A DNA stretch of 64,000 bases from Companilactobacillus keshanensis (GCF_003946205.1 NZ_RHOS01000002.1:1-64000); one strand, 5' to 3'. Positions 24,241 through 34,866 are shown, counted from the stretch's first letter. A program made the numbers and translations. Notes: generated by a model from the letters alone, not told the origin.

Positions 24241-25536
24241 TTATCTAATAAACCCAACGTATTCACGCTTCATTAATAGACCTCTTAATTGACGATCCAT
24301 TTCCAATGCTACACCAACTATAATCAATAAACTTGTACCACCAAGTCCGATGGACTGAGGTAAGCCAAAAAGATTAGCGGCTAGTAATGGAAGCAATGAA
24401 ACCAATCCTAAGAATACTGAACCAACAGTTGACAACTTCATCAAAATGCTTGACATGAACTTAATTGTTTCATTGCCAGGCCAGACACCAGGGATATAAG
24501 CCCCTTGCTTCTGTAAGTTTTCTGCGAGTTTTTCAGGATTTACTTGAACAAATGCATAGAAGAATGTGAATAACACAATCAGCAATGTGTATAGCAGGGA
24601 TCCTGTTGTTGTCTGCATACTGAATATATTTGTTAATACTTGATACCATGTATCCTCACTGTGATTTGCCTGAAACGCCATCAAAATTGTTTGAGGTGTA
24701 ACGATAAATGAACTAGCAAAGATAACGGGAATAACACCAGCAACGTTAACTTTCAACGGTAGAAAACTTTCACTACCACTTCCGGCTGCACGTCTTGTAT
24801 ATTGAATTGGAACTCTTCTGTTAGCTTGTTGTACATATGTAACAAATTGTACAACGATCAGAACAGCTATAACCAATCCAACCATGAATGCAATATTCTT
24901 AACTAAGTCAGCGGAACTTGAGTTGATCACGTTGTCACGGTAAATTTGGTAAACTCCGTTAGGGAATCTAGCAATAATACCGGCAAAGATGATAACAGAA
25001 ACTCCGTTACCTAATCCTTTATCGGTGATTTGTTCACCAATCCAAGTAAGCAACATTGTACCACCGGTCAAAATAACACCAATAGTAGCAAATGATTGAA
25101 TATTAGGAGATTTTACAAGTCCTAAACCACTAAGTTGATTAAACCCAGCAGTAATTCCGATTGATTGAACAAAACCTAAAACAATCGTCAAATATCTCGT
25201 TACTTGATTTAGTTTTCTACGACCGACCTCACCTTGTTTACTCCACTCAACAAACTTTGGAACGATGTCCATCTGCAAAAGTTGAACAACAATTTGTGCG
25301 GTGATAAATGGTGAAACACCCATTGAGAAAATAGAATAATTTGCAAGACCACCACCGGTAACAGTATCTAGTAGGGGAACTAACCCTGAAGAACTAACCT
25401 TGTCCATTGCCGCAGCATTGACCCCAGGTACCGTAATTTGTGATCCCAAACGATAGATAACAAGTAACAACAAGGTAAAGAGGATCTTTTGACGGATCTC
25501 CTTCACCTTTAGAGCATCTTTGATAGTTTTAAGCAT
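24241..25536 (-). CDS. secY: Protein translocase subunit SecY
   Basis: A 431-aa integral membrane protein forming the protein-conducting channel, with ten hydrophobic segments. Conserved parts include [11 protein letters not shown] at the first helix, the plug-region LNQLLIE-like area replaced by [40 protein letters not shown] in the cytoplasmic loop and [16 protein letters not shown]. The length is normal. Its start overlaps the rplO stop by 1 nt, so it is coupled to L15 translation. Only the housekeeping SecY type is seen, with no accessory Sec2 genes nearby. Confidence 0.97.
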   Translation of the reverse strand: MLKTIKDALKVKEIRQKILFTLLLLVIYRLGSQITVPGVNAAAMDKVSSSGLVPLLDTVTGGGLANYSIFSMGVSPFITAQIVVQLLQMDIVPKFVEWSKQGEVGRRKLNQVTRYLTIVLGFVQSIGITAGFNQLSGLGLVKSPNIQSFATIGVILTGGTMLLTWIGEQITDKGLGNGVSVIIFAGIIARFPNGVYQIYRDNVINSSSADLVKNIAFMVGLVIAVLIVVQFVTYVQQANRRVPIQYTRRAAGSGSESFLPLKVNVAGVIPVIFASSFIVTPQTILMAFQANHSEDTWYQVLTNIFSMQTTTGSLLYTLLIVLFTFFYAFVQVNPEKLAENLQKQGAYIPGVWPGNETIKFMSSILMKLSTVGSVFLGLVSLLPLLAANLFGLPQSIGLGGTSLLIIVGVALEMDRQLRGLLMKREYVGFIR

Positions 25537-25976
25537 TAGATCACCTCTACAGTTCCACCAGCAGCTTCAATTGCTTTTTTAGCAGCTTCAGAAACTTTTG
25601 TAACTTTAACTGTTAATTTAGCACTAACTTCTCCGTTAGCAAGTAATTTAACTCCGTTGAATTGTTTCTTAACAATTCCAGCTTCTTTTAATGTATCAAC
25701 ATTAACATCAGCACCGTCATTAAATTTGCTTAAATCTTTAAGGTTTACAATAGCGTATTCCTTGCGATTGATATTCTTGAATCCACGCTTTGGCATACGA
25801 CGGAACAATGGCATTTGTCCACCTTCAAAACCAATACGTGTTTTACCACCTGATCTAGCTAATTGACCTTTTTGTCCACGACCAGCAGTTTTACCTTGGC
25901 CACTTGAAGTACCACGACCTAGACGCTTTCTTGAGTGTCTTGAGCCAGCACTTGGCTTAAGTTCGTTTAGTTCCAT
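25536..25976 (-). CDS. rplO: 50S ribosomal protein L15 (uL15)
   Basis: A 146-aa late-assembling large-subunit protein. The glycine/arginine-rich N-terminus [20 protein letters not shown] and the [18 protein letters not shown] segment are diagnostic. The ATG follows AGGAGGTGC. It ends on the first base of the secY start. Its place after rpmD is standard. Confidence 0.97.
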   Translation of the reverse strand: MELNELKPSAGSRHSRKRLGRGTSSGQGKTAGRGQKGQLARSGGKTRIGFEGGQMPLFRRMPKRGFKNINRKEYAIVNLKDLSKFNDGADVNVDTLKEAGIVKKQFNGVKLLANGEVSAKLTVKVTKVSEAAKKAIEAAGGTVEVI

Positions 25977-26005
25977 TCTTGCACCTCCTAATCTTTTAAA
26001 ATTTA

Positions 26006-26191
26006 TTAATCTTTAACTTCTTCAACGCTAACTAGATGAGCGATTTTTAATACAGCACCACGGATAGCAGGATCGTCCGGCTTAACAACTGAGCTATTGA
26101 CTCTTCCGAGCCCTAGTTCTTTAACAATTGTACGTTGAGCAGGAAGGCGGTGAGCTGCACTTCTAATAAGAGTAATCTTAAGTTTAGCCAT
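26006..26191 (-). CDS. rpmD: 50S ribosomal protein L30 (uL30)
   Basis: A 61-aa large-subunit protein. [20 protein letters not shown] and [20 protein letters not shown] match the bacterial L30 pattern. The ATG is preceded by AAAGGTG. It lies between rpsE and rplO, its standard position. The length is typical for the short bacterial form. Confidence 0.95.
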   Translation of the reverse strand: MAKLKITLIRSAAHRLPAQRTIVKELGLGRVNSSVVKPDDPAIRGAVLKIAHLVSVEEVKD

Positions 26192-26208
26192 AATTACGCA
26201 CCTTTCTT

Positions 26209-26709
26209 TTAGTTAAGCAATTCTTGGGCTGAAATTCCGCGCATCTCAGAAACGCTTTCAGCTGTCTTAATTTCTTTTAATCCTTCGATTGTTGCACGAA
26301 TAACATTGATTGGTGTATTTCTACCAAGTGACTTACTTGTAATATCACCAACACCAGCTAATTCGAGAACGGCACGAACAGCACCACCGGCTGCAATACC
26401 AGAACCTTCGACAGCAGGCTTCAACATAATTCTACCAGCACCGAATCTACCAATAACTTCGTGAGGAATAGTTGAACCAACCATAGGAACATTAATTAAG
26501 TTCTTTTTGGCATCTTCAACAGCCTTACGAATGGCTTCGGGAACTTCTTGAGCTTTACCAGTTCCGAATCCAACGTGACCAGCTTTGTCACCAACGATTA
26601 CGATAGCAGCAAAACGTAGACGGCGTCCACCTTTAACAACCTTTGTGACACGGTTGATTGAGACAACGCGATCTTCTAATTCCATTTGAGATGGATCGAT
26701 ATATGTCAT
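26209..26709 (-). CDS. rpsE: 30S ribosomal protein S5 (uS5)
   Basis: A 166-aa protein at the mRNA entry side that helps set decoding accuracy. The N-terminal double-stranded-RNA-binding-like domain has [20 protein letters not shown]. The loop where spectinomycin-resistance changes occur looks unaltered. [20 protein letters not shown] and [20 protein letters not shown] are diagnostic. The ATG follows AGAAGGAGG. It sits between rplR and rpmD. Confidence 0.97.
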   Translation of the reverse strand: MTYIDPSQMELEDRVVSINRVTKVVKGGRRLRFAAIVIVGDKAGHVGFGTGKAQEVPEAIRKAVEDAKKNLINVPMVGSTIPHEVIGRFGAGRIMLKPAVEGSGIAAGGAVRAVLELAGVGDITSKSLGRNTPINVIRATIEGLKEIKTAESVSEMRGISAQELLN

Positions 26710-26727
26710 AAATTTGGTTTCCTCCTT

Positions 26728-27084
26728 CTAGAATTTTAGCCCATTTTCACGAGCTGCTTCAGCAAGACTTTGTACACGACCATGGTAGATATATCCGCCA
26801 CGATCAAAGACAACTTCACTGACTTTAGCATCTTGTGCTCTTTTGGCAACTAATGCACCAACGGTTGAAGCTTCATCAACTTTAGAACCGTCTTTTACCT
26901 CTTTATCAAGAGATGAGGCACTTGCTAGCGTTACACCCTTTACGTCATCAATTACTTGAGCGTAAATGTTTTTATTAGAACGGAAAACGTTTAAGCGTGG
27001 GCGCTCAGCAGTACCAGAAATCTTGGCACGCACACGTTTTTGGCGCTTTTGACGTGCTTTATTTTTATCTGGTTTAGAAATCAC
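26728..27084 (-). CDS. rplR: 50S ribosomal protein L18 (uL18)
   Basis: A 118-aa protein that binds 5S rRNA with L5. [20 protein letters not shown] and [20 protein letters not shown] are diagnostic. I choose the GTG at 27082-27084: it gives the expected MISKPDKNK start and has GAGG 8 nt upstream. An in-frame GTG three codons earlier overlaps that RBS. It lies between rplF and rpsE. Confidence 0.95.
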   Translation of the reverse strand: MISKPDKNKARQKRQKRVRAKISGTAERPRLNVFRSNKNIYAQVIDDVKGVTLASASSLDKEVKDGSKVDEASTVGALVAKRAQDAKVSEVVFDRGGYIYHGRVQSLAEAARENGLKF

Positions 27085-27110
27085 AATTTTCACCTCATAC
27101 TAATTATTTA

Positions 27111-27641
27111 CTATTTACCAGTTTTACCTTCTTTACGACGAACGTATTCATCAACATAACGAATACCTTTACCCTTATATGGTTCTGGGGGACGTACGTC
27201 GCGGATAATGGCAGCAAATTGGCCAACCCTTTGTTTACTGATACCAGAAATATTGATTTCAGTATTTGAAGGTGATTCAATCTTGATGCCCTTAGGTGCA
27301 TCCATAACTACAGGATGTGAGAAACCAACAGAAAGTGTTAGTGTGTCACCCTTAACTTGTGCACGGTAACCAACACCTCTAAGTTCAAGCTTCTTTTCGA
27401 AACCTTCAGTAACACCAAGAACCATGTTGTTAAGGTTTGAACGCATTGTTCCGTGAAGGGCTTTATCATTATCACTTTCACGATCGAACTTAGCTTCGTT
27501 ACCTTCAAGAGTTAACTTGATTTTTGGTTCAAAATGTCTTGTTAATTCACCCTTAGGGCCTTTAACAGTAATATCTTCATCTTTTTTAGTAATTGTAACT
27601 CCTTCAGGGATTTCAATTACTTTATAACCGATACGACTCAA
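27111..27641 (-). CDS. rplF: 50S ribosomal protein L6 (uL6)
   Basis: A 176-aa protein near the sarcin-ricin loop and factor-binding centre. [20 protein letters not shown] at the start and the signature [20 protein letters not shown] at the end are diagnostic. The start codon is TTG (27639-27641) behind AAGGAGGTG. No ATG is available at the conserved N-terminus. It follows rpsH by 30 nt. Confidence 0.97.
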   Translation of the reverse strand: MSRIGYKVIEIPEGVTITKKDEDITVKGPKGELTRHFEPKIKLTLEGNEAKFDRESDNDKALHGTMRSNLNNMVLGVTEGFEKKLELRGVGYRAQVKGDTLTLSVGFSHPVVMDAPKGIKIESPSNTEINISGISKQRVGQFAAIIRDVRPPEPYKGKGIRYVDEYVRRKEGKTGK

Positions 27642-27671
27642 ATTCGTGCACCTCCTTATCTTTTAAAAATT

Positions 27672-28070
27672 TTACCAAATATATGCAAGAACTTCGCCAC
27701 CAACACGTTGTGCTCGGGCTTGTTTGTCAGTTACAACACCTTTTGATGTTGAAAGGATAGCAATACCTAATCCATTAAGGACCTTAGGTACATTATCTGA
27801 ATCTACATAACTACGTAAACCGGGTCTTGAAATACGTTTCAAACCAGTAATTACACGTTGTTGATCCTTACCATACTTTAAGACGATACGAATAACATTT
27901 TGTTTGTTATCTTCAATGATTTCGTAATCTTTGATAAATCCTTCATTCTTCAAGATCTCTGTCATGCTCTTCTTAATGTTTGAAGCAGGAACTTCTAGAG
28001 ACTCATGTTTAACCATATTTGCGTTACGGATTCTTGTAAGAAAATCCGCAATAGGATCTGTCATGACCAT
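27672..28070 (-). CDS. rpsH: 30S ribosomal protein S8 (uS8)
   Basis: A 132-aa protein that binds the central domain of 16S rRNA and, in some bacteria, represses the spc operon. [20 protein letters not shown] and the C-terminal AIISTSKGV-like region followed by GGEVLAYIW are diagnostic. The first of two close in-frame ATGs is used because AGGAGG is 8 nt upstream, matching Bacillus. The length is the common 132 aa. Confidence 0.97.
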   Translation of the reverse strand: MVMTDPIADFLTRIRNANMVKHESLEVPASNIKKSMTEILKNEGFIKDYEIIEDNKQNVIRIVLKYGKDQQRVITGLKRISRPGLRSYVDSDNVPKVLNGLGIAILSTSKGVVTDKQARAQRVGGEVLAYIW

Positions 28071-28095
28071 TTATTTTACCTCCTCTTTTAATATC

Positions 28096-28281
28096 TTACC
28101 AACTAGCTTTTCTCATGCCAGGAATTTGACCTTTATGGGCCAATTCGCGAAGGCAAACACGGCAAAGCTTGAACTTACGATATACAGAATGTGGACGACC
28201 ACAACGTTCGCAACGTGTGTACTCTTGTGAAGAGAACTTAGCAGGTCTGTGATTACGTACTACTTGAGACTTCTTAGCCAT
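28096..28281 (-). CDS. rpsN: 30S ribosomal protein S14 type Z (uS14)
   Basis: A 61-aa zinc-binding S14. The four cysteines are in [10 protein letters not shown] and [10 protein letters not shown], with the conserved ending [11 protein letters not shown]. This is the short C+ form. Many Firmicutes carry a longer zinc-independent paralogue elsewhere for zinc starvation, which is not in this window. The ATG follows GGAGG. It lies between rplE and rpsH. Confidence 0.97.
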   Translation of the reverse strand: MAKKSQVVRNHRPAKFSSQEYTRCERCGRPHSVYRKFKLCRVCLRELAHKGQIPGMRKASW

Positions 28282-28300
28282 TGAATTTGACCTCCATTAA

Positions 28301-28843
28301 TTATTTTGAAAATGGCATTCCTAATTGTGATAATAATTCACGTGATTCTTCATCGGTGTCAGCTGTTGTAACAATAACGATGTCCAATCCACGAATTTTG
28401 TTAACCTTATCATAATCGATTTCTGGGAAAACCAATTGTTCTTTAATACCTAGTGTATAGTTACCACGACCATCGAATGAACGAGTACCTACACCGTGAA
28501 AATCACGAACACGAGGTAAAGCGATATTAATTAACTTGTCAAGGAAGTCATACATACGGTCACCACGAAGTGTAACCTTAGCACCGATTGACATACCTTC
28601 ACGTAATCTGAATCCGGCGATAGATTTCTTAGCCTTTGTGATCAAAGGTTTTTGACCAGATATAAGACCTAATTCTTCTACTGCTTCATCAAGATTCTTT
28701 GAGTTAGCAATAGCATCACCAACACCCATGTTTAAAACGATCTTGTCAATCTTTGGTGTTTGCATGTTAGATGTGTAATTGAATTTTTCCATCATTGATG
28801 GTGTAATTTCTTTTACATACATTTCTTTTAATGCATTAGCCAT
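28301..28843 (-). CDS. rplE: 50S ribosomal protein L5 (uL5)
   Basis: A 180-aa central-protuberance protein that binds 5S rRNA and contacts P-site t[23 protein letters not shown] and [20 protein letters not shown] are diagnostic. The ATG follows AAAGGAG. It is 17 nt downstream of rplX. The length is standard. Confidence 0.97.
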   Translation of the reverse strand: MANALKEMYVKEITPSMMEKFNYTSNMQTPKIDKIVLNMGVGDAIANSKNLDEAVEELGLISGQKPLITKAKKSIAGFRLREGMSIGAKVTLRGDRMYDFLDKLINIALPRVRDFHGVGTRSFDGRGNYTLGIKEQLVFPEIDYDKVNKIRGLDIVIVTTADTDEESRELLSQLGMPFSK

Positions 28844-28859
28844 TTAGTTTTCTCCTTTC

Positions 28860-29102
28860 TTACTTGTCTTCTTTATCAGACGATTTCTTTACAACTTTTA
28901 CGTTAGTTACGCTAATAGCTTTCTCAACATCAGCGATTCCGCCTTGAGGTTGTGTATTGCTTGGCTTTGAATGCTTCTTAACGACATTCACACCTGCAAC
29001 GATAACTTTGTTTTCACGTGGCAAAGCCTTTTTAACTACGCCTTGTGTACCTTTGCTATCACCGGCAATAACGACAACATTGTCTCCAGTTTTTACAAAC
29101 AC
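28860..29102 (-). CDS. rplX: 50S ribosomal protein L24 (uL24), short form
   Basis: An 80-aa assembly-initiator protein with an N-terminal KOW motif ([20 protein letters not shown]). It aligns with L24 through [20 protein letters not shown] and then ends within about 20 residues, in [16 protein letters not shown]. Common Firmicutes L24 proteins are about 101-104 aa and continue through a conserved DPKTG-xx-TRVG-YK segment, which is missing here. The shortening looks like an internal deletion joining the upstream VSNV part to the basic end, not a frameshift. The start is GTG (29100-29102) after AGGAGGTGC. Confidence 0.93.
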   Translation of the reverse strand: MFVKTGDNVVVIAGDSKGTQGVVKKALPRENKVIVAGVNVVKKHSKPSNTQPQGGIADVEKAISVTNVKVVKKSSDKEDK

Positions 29103-29134
29103 TATTCAGCACCTCCTGAATTATATTGATCTTT

Positions 29135-29503
29135 TTATAGAACTTCTGGTGCTAATGATACGATCTTCATAAAATCATTATCACGTAATTCACGAGCAAC
29201 AGGTCCGAAAATACGAGTTCCTCTAGGTGTCTTATCAGCGTTAATAATAACCGCAGCATTTTCATCAAATCTGATGTAAGAACCATCTGTACGGTGAGCA
29301 CCGGATACAGTTCTTACGATAACTGCCTTAACGACGTCACCCTTTTTAACAACGCCACCTGGTGTTGCTTGTTTAACAGTAGCAACAATAACATCTCCGA
29401 TGTTAGCTGTCTTACGGTTTGAACCACCAAGAACTTTAATAGTTAGAATTTCACGAGCTCCAGAGTTATCTGCAACTTTTAGACGACTTTCTTGTTGAAT
29501 CAC
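29135..29503 (-). CDS. rplN: 50S ribosomal protein L14 (uL14)
   Basis: A 122-aa inter-subunit protein, also the docking site of the silencing factor Rsf[21 protein letters not shown] and [20 protein letters not shown] are diagnostic. The start is GTG (29501-29503) with GAGGAGG upstream. It follows rpsQ by 29 nt. Confidence 0.97.
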   Translation of the reverse strand: MIQQESRLKVADNSGAREILTIKVLGGSNRKTANIGDVIVATVKQATPGGVVKKGDVVKAVIVRTVSGAHRTDGSYIRFDENAAVIINADKTPRGTRIFGPVARELRDNDFMKIVSLAPEVL

Positions 29504-29532
29504 TTCTTGGTCCTCCTCTCATCAGTTTTAAA

Positions 29533-29808
29533 CTAGATAATAACTGCTTTCTCGACGATATCTAATAAACGGAAGCGCTTTGTCTTTGACAAAGGTCGAG
29601 TTTCCATGATACGTACAACATCGTTAACCTTAGCTTCGTTATTCTCATCTTGAACGTAGTACTTCTTTGAATATCTTACACGCTTCTTATAAACTGGATG
29701 CTTCTTGTATGTTTCAACAACAACAACAATTGTCTTGTCCATCTTATCTGAAACAACGCGTCCTTGATATACTTTACGACTGTTACGGTCTTCTTGTTTT
29801 TCGCTCAA
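29533..29808 (-). CDS. rpsQ: 30S ribosomal protein S17 (uS17)
   Basis: A 91-aa early-binding 16S rRNA protein. [20 protein letters not shown] and [20 protein letters not shown] are diagnostic. The initiation codon is TTG (29806-29808) behind GGGAGATAT. The N-terminal eight residues (SEKQEDRN) are polar and slightly longer than in many homologues. It is 23 nt after rpmC. Confidence 0.96.
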   Translation of the reverse strand: MSEKQEDRNSRKVYQGRVVSDKMDKTIVVVVETYKKHPVYKKRVRYSKKYYVQDENNEAKVNDVVRIMETRPLSKTKRFRLLDIVEKAVII

Positions 29809-29831
29809 CTTGATATCTCCCTTCCTGTTTA

Positions 29832-30026
29832 TTATTTATCGTTGTTCTGTTGGTTTTGAACAGTTCTTAATCTTGCAATGTTCTTTCTAACAGCATTTAA
29901 ACGAGCTGTATTTTCCAATTGGCCTGTGGCTTGTTGGAAGCGCAAGTTGAAAAGTTCTTCTTTATATTCTTTAACTTTATCTTGTAATTGAGCAGCAGTT
30001 AGCTCTTTGATTTCACTAGCCTTCAT
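29832..30026 (-). CDS. rpmC: 50S ribosomal protein L29 (uL29)
   Basis: A 64-aa two-helix protein at the tunnel exit next to L23. [20 protein letters not shown] is the conserved start, so ATG 30026 is used. A GTG three codons upstream overlaps the AGGTGG site. The gene starts 11 nt inside the end of rplP, indicating coupled translation. [20 protein letters not shown] is diagnostic. Confidence 0.95.
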   Translation of the reverse strand: MKASEIKELTAAQLQDKVKEYKEELFNLRFQQATGQLENTARLNAVRKNIARLRTVQNQQNNDK

Positions 30027-30447
30027 CAGCGCCACCTACTTCCTCACGTTTTACAAACTTTGTTCTAACTGGCAATTTGTGAGATGCAAGTCTCAAGGCT
30101 TCACGAGCAACTTCTTCAGGAACTCCACCGATTTCAAACAAGATTTTCTCACGTTTTACTGGGGCAACCCAACCTGCAGGTGCACCCTTACCAGAACCCA
30201 TACGAACTCCAACACCCTTAGCGGTGTATGATTTATGAGGGAAGATTTTAATCCAAACCTTACCACCACGCTTCATGTAACGAGTCATAGCAACACGGGC
30301 TGCTTCAATTTGTCTATTAGTGATCCAGCTTGAATCGAGTGCTTTCAAACCATATTCACCAAAGGCAACACTTTTACCACCCTTAGCTTCTCCGCGCATC
30401 TTTCCACGGAATTCACGACGGTGTTTTACACGTTTTGGTACTAGCAT
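30016..30447 (-). CDS. rplP: 50S ribosomal protein L16 (uL16)
   Basis: A 143-aa protein near the A-site tRNA and the peptidyl-transferase centre. [20 protein letters not shown] and the [36 protein letters not shown] segments are diagnostic. Its last codons overlap the start of rpmC. It begins 3 nt after rpsC. The ATG follows AAAGGAG. Confidence 0.97.
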   Translation of the reverse strand: MLVPKRVKHRREFRGKMRGEAKGGKSVAFGEYGLKALDSSWITNRQIEAARVAMTRYMKRGGKVWIKIFPHKSYTAKGVGVRMGSGKGAPAGWVAPVKREKILFEIGGVPEEVAREALRLASHKLPVRTKFVKREEVGGADEG

Positions 30448-30450
30448 AGA

Positions 30451-31122
30451 TTATTCTCCTTTCTCTTCGTTTTTTGCATCTTTATGTACTGGCTTGGCTG
30501 GTAGGATTTCACCACGGTAGATCCAAGTTTTAACACCTAAATTACCATATGTAGTAGCAGCTTCTACCCATGCGTAGTCAATATCTGCACGCAATGTATG
30601 TAGAGGGACTGTTCCTTCTGTATGCCATTCTCTACGAGCCATATCGGCACCGTTTAGACGACCAGAAATTTGAACTTTAATACCTTTAGCACCTGCACGT
30701 CTTGTACGTTGAACGGCTTGACGTTGTGCGCGTCTGAATGCGATACGAGCTTCTAGTTGACGAGCAATGTTCTCACCAACAAGTTTTGCATCTAAATCAG
30801 GCTTCTTAATTTCAATAATATTAATGTGAATGTTTCTGTTAACTAGCTTATTTAGTTCATTACGTAATTTTTCAACTTCTGAACCACCCTTACCGATAAC
30901 CATTCCTGGTTTTGCGGTATGAATTGAAACAGTAACGTTCTTTGCAGTACGTTCGATTTCAATTCTTGAAACGGAAGCATTTGAAAGTTTATCTTCAATA
31001 TACTTACGAATTCTAAGGTCTTCATGTAAAAATGTTGAAAAGTCTTTTTCTGCGTACCATTTTGCATCCCAGTCGCGAATAACGCCGACACGGAATCCAA
31101 CTGGATTAATCTTCTGACCCAC
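30451..31122 (-). CDS. rpsC: 30S ribosomal protein S3 (uS3)
   Basis: A 223-aa protein at the mRNA entry channel that takes part in unwinding m[23 protein letters not shown] is the start. The KH domain has [20 protein letters not shown] near residues 71-90 with the GxxG loop. The C-terminal domain has [15 protein letters not shown]. The start is GTG (31120-31122) after GGAGG. It lies between rplV and rplP. Confidence 0.97.
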   Translation of the reverse strand: MGQKINPVGFRVGVIRDWDAKWYAEKDFSTFLHEDLRIRKYIEDKLSNASVSRIEIERTAKNVTVSIHTAKPGMVIGKGGSEVEKLRNELNKLVNRNIHINIIEIKKPDLDAKLVGENIARQLEARIAFRRAQRQAVQRTRRAGAKGIKVQISGRLNGADMARREWHTEGTVPLHTLRADIDYAWVEAATTYGNLGVKTWIYRGEILPAKPVHKDAKNEEKGE

Positions 31123-31139
31123 TCAAATTACCTCCAATA

Positions 31140-31493
31140 CTAATTTTTTTCACTTACTACAACAGTGATACTACTTGTTCTCTTATTGATTGGTGATGCT
31201 GAACCCTTAGCTCTTGGGCGGAAACGCTTCAAAGTTGGTCCTTCATTAACGAATGCTTCGCTAACAAATAGGTTTTGGGCATCTAAATCAAAGTTATGTT
31301 CTGCATTTGCAATTGCTGACTTAAGAGCTTTAGCAATAATTGGAGAGCCTGCTCTTGGTGTGAATTGCAACATTGCAAGTGCCTCAGCAGCATTCTTGCC
31401 TCTTATTAAATCAATAACAAGGCGAGCTTTGCGAGGTGCAATACGAACATTTTTTACTCTGGCTGTTGCAGATGTAATTTCTTGTTCTGCCAT
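31140..31493 (-). CDS. rplV: 50S ribosomal protein L22 (uL22)
   Basis: A 117-aa protein whose long beta-hairpin lines the exit tunnel and contributes to macrolide binding and arrest-peptide sensing. [20 protein letters not shown] and the hairpin region [20 protein letters not shown] are diagnostic, with no insertion or deletion visible in the hairpin. The ATG follows GGGAG. It is 20 nt after rpsS. Confidence 0.97.
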   Translation of the reverse strand: MAEQEITSATARVKNVRIAPRKARLVIDLIRGKNAAEALAMLQFTPRAGSPIIAKALKSAIANAEHNFDLDAQNLFVSEAFVNEGPTLKRFRPRAKGSASPINKRTSSITVVVSEKN

Positions 31494-31513
31494 CTTTTAA
31501 GTCTCCCTTCTTA

Positions 31514-31792
31514 TTACTTCTTTGTCTTCTTATCGTCTGTACCATGACCATGGAATGTACGTGTAGGTACAAATTCACCTAACTTGTGTCCAACCATGTC
31601 TTCTTGGATGTAAACTGGAACATGCTTACGACCATCATGAACTGCGATTGTATATCCTACGAAATTAGGAAAAATTGTTGAACGTCTTGACCATGTCTTG
31701 ATAACTGACTTCTTGTCAGAATCTGCTTGTGCTTCGATCTTTTTCATCAAATGTGCATCAGCAAATGGTCCTTTTTTTAAACTACGACTCAT
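31514..31792 (-). CDS. rpsS: 30S ribosomal protein S19 (uS19)
   Basis: A 92-aa head protein. [20 protein letters not shown] and the signature [17 protein letters not shown] are diagnostic. The ATG follows AAGGAGGAC. It lies between rplB and rplV as is universal for the S10 operon. Confidence 0.97.
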   Translation of the reverse strand: MSRSLKKGPFADAHLMKKIEAQADSDKKSVIKTWSRRSTIFPNFVGYTIAVHDGRKHVPVYIQEDMVGHKLGEFVPTRTFHGHGTDDKKTKK

Positions 31793-31826
31793 CTTATGTC
31801 CTCCTTATATTATTCTAATGAAATAA

Positions 31827-32660
31827 TTACTTACCTTTTCTATGACGAATGATAAGCTTTTCAGATTTGGCATGTGATGAACGAGTCTTCTTACCTAAGG
31901 TCTTCTTACCCCATGGTGACATTGGTGATGGATGACCGATAGGAGCTTTACCTTCACCACCACCGTGTGGGTGATCGTTAGGGTTCATAACTGAACCACG
32001 AACTGTAGGTCTGAATCCTTGCCAGCGTTTACGACCAGCTTTACCAATCTTGATCAATTCGTGTTGTTCATTTCCGATAGCACCGACAGAAGCACGGCAT
32101 TTAGAAAGAATCATACGAACTTCACCTGAAGGTAAACGAAGTAATGAATACTTACCATCTCTACCAAGCAATTGAATTGATGTACCAGCAGAACGGCCTA
32201 GTTGACCACCCTTACCGGGTTTTAATTCAACGTTGTGAAGAATTGTACCAACTGGAATATTTTCTAGTGGAAGTGCGTTACCTGGTTTGATATCTGCATC
32301 GACACCTGATTCGATAACTTGTCCAACTTCTAGACCCTTAGGAGCTAAGATATATGACTTAACACCATCTGAGTAGTGTAGTAAAGCAATATTAGCTGTA
32401 CGGTTAGGATCATATTCAATTGACTTAACTGTAGCTTTAACACCGTCTTTTAATCGTTTGAAATCGATAATACGGTATTTTTGTTTGTGACCACCGCCAC
32501 GATGACGTACTGTAATATGACCGTATGAATTACGACCAGCTGTATGGTTTTGTGACTCTAACAGTGTCTTTTCAGGAGTTGTCTTAGTGATCTCCGCAAA
32601 GTCAGAACCAGTCATATTACGACGACCGTTTGTGGTTGGTTTATACTTGATAATCGCCAT
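31827..32660 (-). CDS. rplB: 50S ribosomal protein L2 (uL2)
   Basis: A 277-aa protein essential for subunit association and close to the peptidyl-transferase centre. [37 protein letters not shown] and the C-terminal [20 protein letters not shown], containing the conserved histidine, are diagnostic. The ATG follows AAGGAGG. It lies between rplW and rpsS. Confidence 0.98.
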   Translation of the reverse strand: MAIIKYKPTTNGRRNMTGSDFAEITKTTPEKTLLESQNHTAGRNSYGHITVRHRGGGHKQKYRIIDFKRLKDGVKATVKSIEYDPNRTANIALLHYSDGVKSYILAPKGLEVGQVIESGVDADIKPGNALPLENIPVGTILHNVELKPGKGGQLGRSAGTSIQLLGRDGKYSLLRLPSGEVRMILSKCRASVGAIGNEQHELIKIGKAGRKRWQGFRPTVRGSVMNPNDHPHGGGEGKAPIGHPSPMSPWGKKTLGKKTRSSHAKSEKLIIRHRKGK

Positions 32661-32676
32661 TATTTGACCTCCTTAT

Positions 32677-32964
32677 TTATTCTTCATCAAAAATCTTAAT
32701 TTCATCTGAATCATCTGTAAGAGTAATGATAGCCTTACGACGTTTTGCTGTTAAACCAACATAACGACCTTGGCGCTTCTTCTTACCAGAAACATTCATA
32801 ATATTTACTTTTTTAACCTTAACACCGAAAATTTCTTCAATGGCTTGTCTTACAAGTACCTTGTTTGCGTCAACAGCTACATCAAATGTGTATTTCTTGT
32901 CGCTCATGGCGTCCATTGAACTTTCAGTGATAACTGGGCGAATAATTACGTCTCTTGCGCTCAT
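32677..32964 (-). CDS. rplW: 50S ribosomal protein L23 (uL23)
   Basis: A 95-aa tunnel-exit protein that docks trigger factor and [23 protein letters not shown] and [20 protein letters not shown] are diagnostic. It overlaps the rplD stop by 1 nt (TAATG), with AGGAGGTGC in the end of rplD, so translation is coupled. Confidence 0.97.
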   Translation of the reverse strand: MSARDVIIRPVITESSMDAMSDKKYTFDVAVDANKVLVRQAIEEIFGVKVKKVNIMNVSGKKKRQGRYVGLTAKRRKAIITLTDDSDEIKIFDEE

Positions 32965-33584
32965 TATCCAAGCACCTCCTCAATCTTAGAAAGTGCTGCT
33001 TTTGTAACAACTAACTTATTGGCGTTAATAACGTCAAGTACGTTTACACCTTCTGGTGCTACAACTTTAACTTTCTCAATGTTTCTTGCAGATAAAGCAA
33101 CGTTGTCATTACCATCTTCGACAACTACAAGAGCTTTGTCAGCACCTACTTTATTAAGTAATTGTGCAAAGTTCTTTGTACTTGGTTTGTCGTATGAAAT
33201 TGAGTCAATAACGATTAGGTTACCGTCAGCAGCTTTTTGTGAAAGTACAGACTTCAATGCCAAACGGCTAACTTTTCTAGGAAGACGATATGAATAAGAT
33301 CTTGGTGTAGGGCCGAATACGACACCACCACCTACCCATTGAGGGGATCTGATGGAACCTTGACGAGCACGTCCAGTTCCCTTTTGGCGCCATGGTTTCT
33401 TACCACCACCACGAACTTCAGAGCGGTTTTTAACATCATGTGTACCTTGTCTTAATGAGGCACGTTGCATAATAACTGCATCTGTAACTACGTTGTCGTT
33501 TGGTTCGATACCAAAGATTGAATCATTTGCTTCTACAGTACCGTTCTCAGCACCGCTATCTTTATAAGCTGTGATTTTTGTCAT
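32964..33584 (-). CDS. rplD: 50S ribosomal protein L4 (uL4)
   Basis: A 206-aa protein with a tunnel-lining loop. In several bacteria L4 also represses its own S10 operon. The loop segment [23 protein letters not shown] (near residues 57-79) is diagnostic, and no macrolide-resistance type change was evident by eye. The ATG follows GGAAGGAGG. It is 17 nt after rplC. The structured leader ahead of rpsJ is the natural place for any autoregulation. Confidence 0.97.
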   Translation of the reverse strand: MTKITAYKDSGAENGTVEANDSIFGIEPNDNVVTDAVIMQRASLRQGTHDVKNRSEVRGGGKKPWRQKGTGRARQGSIRSPQWVGGGVVFGPTPRSYSYRLPRKVSRLALKSVLSQKAADGNLIVIDSISYDKPSTKNFAQLLNKVGADKALVVVEDGNDNVALSARNIEKVKVVAPEGVNVLDVINANKLVVTKAALSKIEEVLG

Positions 33585-33601
33585 AACTCATTTCCTCCTT
33601 C

Positions 33602-34237
33602 CTATTTTTGATTAGCTTTAACAGCTGTTTGAATTTTAACTAATGAATTGTTTGCTCCGGGTACATTACCCTTGATCATAATTGCATTACGTTCAGCATC
33701 AACTTTTACAATTGCAAGATTTTGTGTTGTAACACGGTTGTTACCCATACGTCCTGGTAGCATCTTACCCTTGAAAACACGGTTAATGATGGCACCCATT
33801 GAACCGGGCACACGGTGATATCTAGAACCGTGAGTTTCTGGTCCACGAGCTTGTCCAAATCTCTTAATGTTACCTTGGAAACCGTGTCCTTTTGAAATAC
33901 CTGTAACGTCGACAATATCACCTGAATTAAATGTGTCAGCTTTAACTTCTCCACCTAATTCGTAATCTCCCATTTCAACATCGCGGAATTCGCGAATGTA
34001 ATGTTTAGGAGTTGTGTTTGCCTTTTCTGCATGACCTTTGGCAGGTTTGTTCGTCAATACTTCACGACGATCTTCCAAACCTAATTGAACAGCCTCATAA
34101 CCATCAGTTTCAACTGTTTTAACTTGCATAACAACGTTTGGTTCAGCTTCAATAACTGTAACTGGAACAAGTTCGCCGTTATCAGTGAAAATCTGAGTCA
34201 TTCCGACTTTTTTACCAAGAATTCCTTTTCTGGCCAT
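33602..34237 (-). CDS. rplC: 50S ribosomal protein L3 (uL3)
   Basis: A 211-aa early-assembly protein reaching the peptidyl-transferase centre. [20 protein letters not shown] and [20 protein letters not shown] are diagnostic. The Gln in the [13 protein letters not shown] region is present. The ATG follows TTGGAGG. It lies between rpsJ and rplD. Confidence 0.97.
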   Translation of the reverse strand: MARKGILGKKVGMTQIFTDNGELVPVTVIEAEPNVVMQVKTVETDGYEAVQLGLEDRREVLTNKPAKGHAEKANTTPKHYIREFRDVEMGDYELGGEVKADTFNSGDIVDVTGISKGHGFQGNIKRFGQARGPETHGSRYHRVPGSMGAIINRVFKGKMLPGRMGNNRVTTQNLAIVKVDAERNAIMIKGNVPGANNSLVKIQTAVKANQK

Positions 34238-34268
34238 GTTTGCACCTCCAATAATTTATTTTTAATAA

Positions 34269-34577
34269 TTATAATTTAATTTCAATATCCACACCAGATG
34301 GGAGATCCAACTTCATAAGTGAATCTACCGTCTTTGGTGATGGGTTAACAATGTCAATAAGTCTCTTATGTGTACGCATTTCGAATTGTTCTCTAGAATC
34401 CTTATGCTTATGTGGTGAACTCAACACTGTATATAGTGAACGTTCTGTAGGCAATGGAATTGGACCTGAAATTGTTGCTCCAGTTCTTTTTGCTGTTTCC
34501 ACAATTTTATCAGCTGATTGATCTAGAATACGATGCTCATAAGCCTTTAAACGAATGCGAATTTTTTGACTTGCCAT
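34269..34577 (-). CDS. rpsJ: 30S ribosomal protein S10 (uS10, NusE)
   Basis: A 102-aa head protein that doubles as the NusE antitermination factor in complex with Nus[21 protein letters not shown] and [20 protein letters not shown] are diagnostic, and [20 protein letters not shown] carries the NusB/NusG-facing surface. It is the first gene of the superoperon. The ATG follows AAAAAGGAGG. A strong promoter and a foldable leader lie upstream. Confidence 0.97.
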   Translation of the reverse strand: MASQKIRIRLKAYEHRILDQSADKIVETAKRTGATISGPIPLPTERSLYTVLSSPHKHKDSREQFEMRTHKRLIDIVNPSPKTVDSLMKLDLPSGVDIEIKL

Positions 34578-34612
34578 GGGGTTACCTCCTTTTTCTCTCT
34601 TTCAAGATGACC

Positions 34613-34686
34613 GGCTCCGTGAAAATATCCGCCAACCCTGCCGTGGCAAAGCGGCCGGGTGTGTCGCAACCTTTCACTTCTAAGCC
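34613..34686 (-). promoter_or_regulatory. Structured 5' leader of the S10 operon
   Basis: The transcript folds into one nested hairpin: GGCU/AGCC (34683-34686 with 34613-34616), GUGAAA/UUUCAC (34672-34677 with 34619-34624), ACCC/GGGU (34657-34660 with 34635-34638) and GCCG/CGGC (34652-34655 with 34640-34643). It ends about 35 nt before the rpsJ start. Four co-linear helices in a 74-nt stretch are unlikely by chance. It could be an autoregulatory ribosomal-protein leader. No Rfam match was checked. Confidence 0.6.
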
Positions 34687-34746
34687 GTCGATATTTATTT
34701 AAATACCAATGGGCACATACTTCTTTTTGAAATAAGCACTTTTATA

Positions 34747-34775
34747 ATAATACACGATTATTTTGTCCTTTTCAA
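34747..34775 (-). promoter_or_regulatory. Sigma-A promoter of the S10-spc-alpha superoperon
   Basis: Minus-strand TTGAAA (34770-34775), exactly 17 bp, TATTAT (34747-34752). It lies about 170 bp upstream of rpsJ, leaving room for the structured leader. It is the only strong promoter seen between rpsJ and the divergent CPBP gene. Confidence 0.8.
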
Positions 34776-34866
34776 GGCAATTAACAATATTAACTCGAAA
34801 ATTTTCTTCAGATAATTTTATATAAAACTATGCGATAATTAGTGCGTCAAAGAAAAGGAGGCTTTC

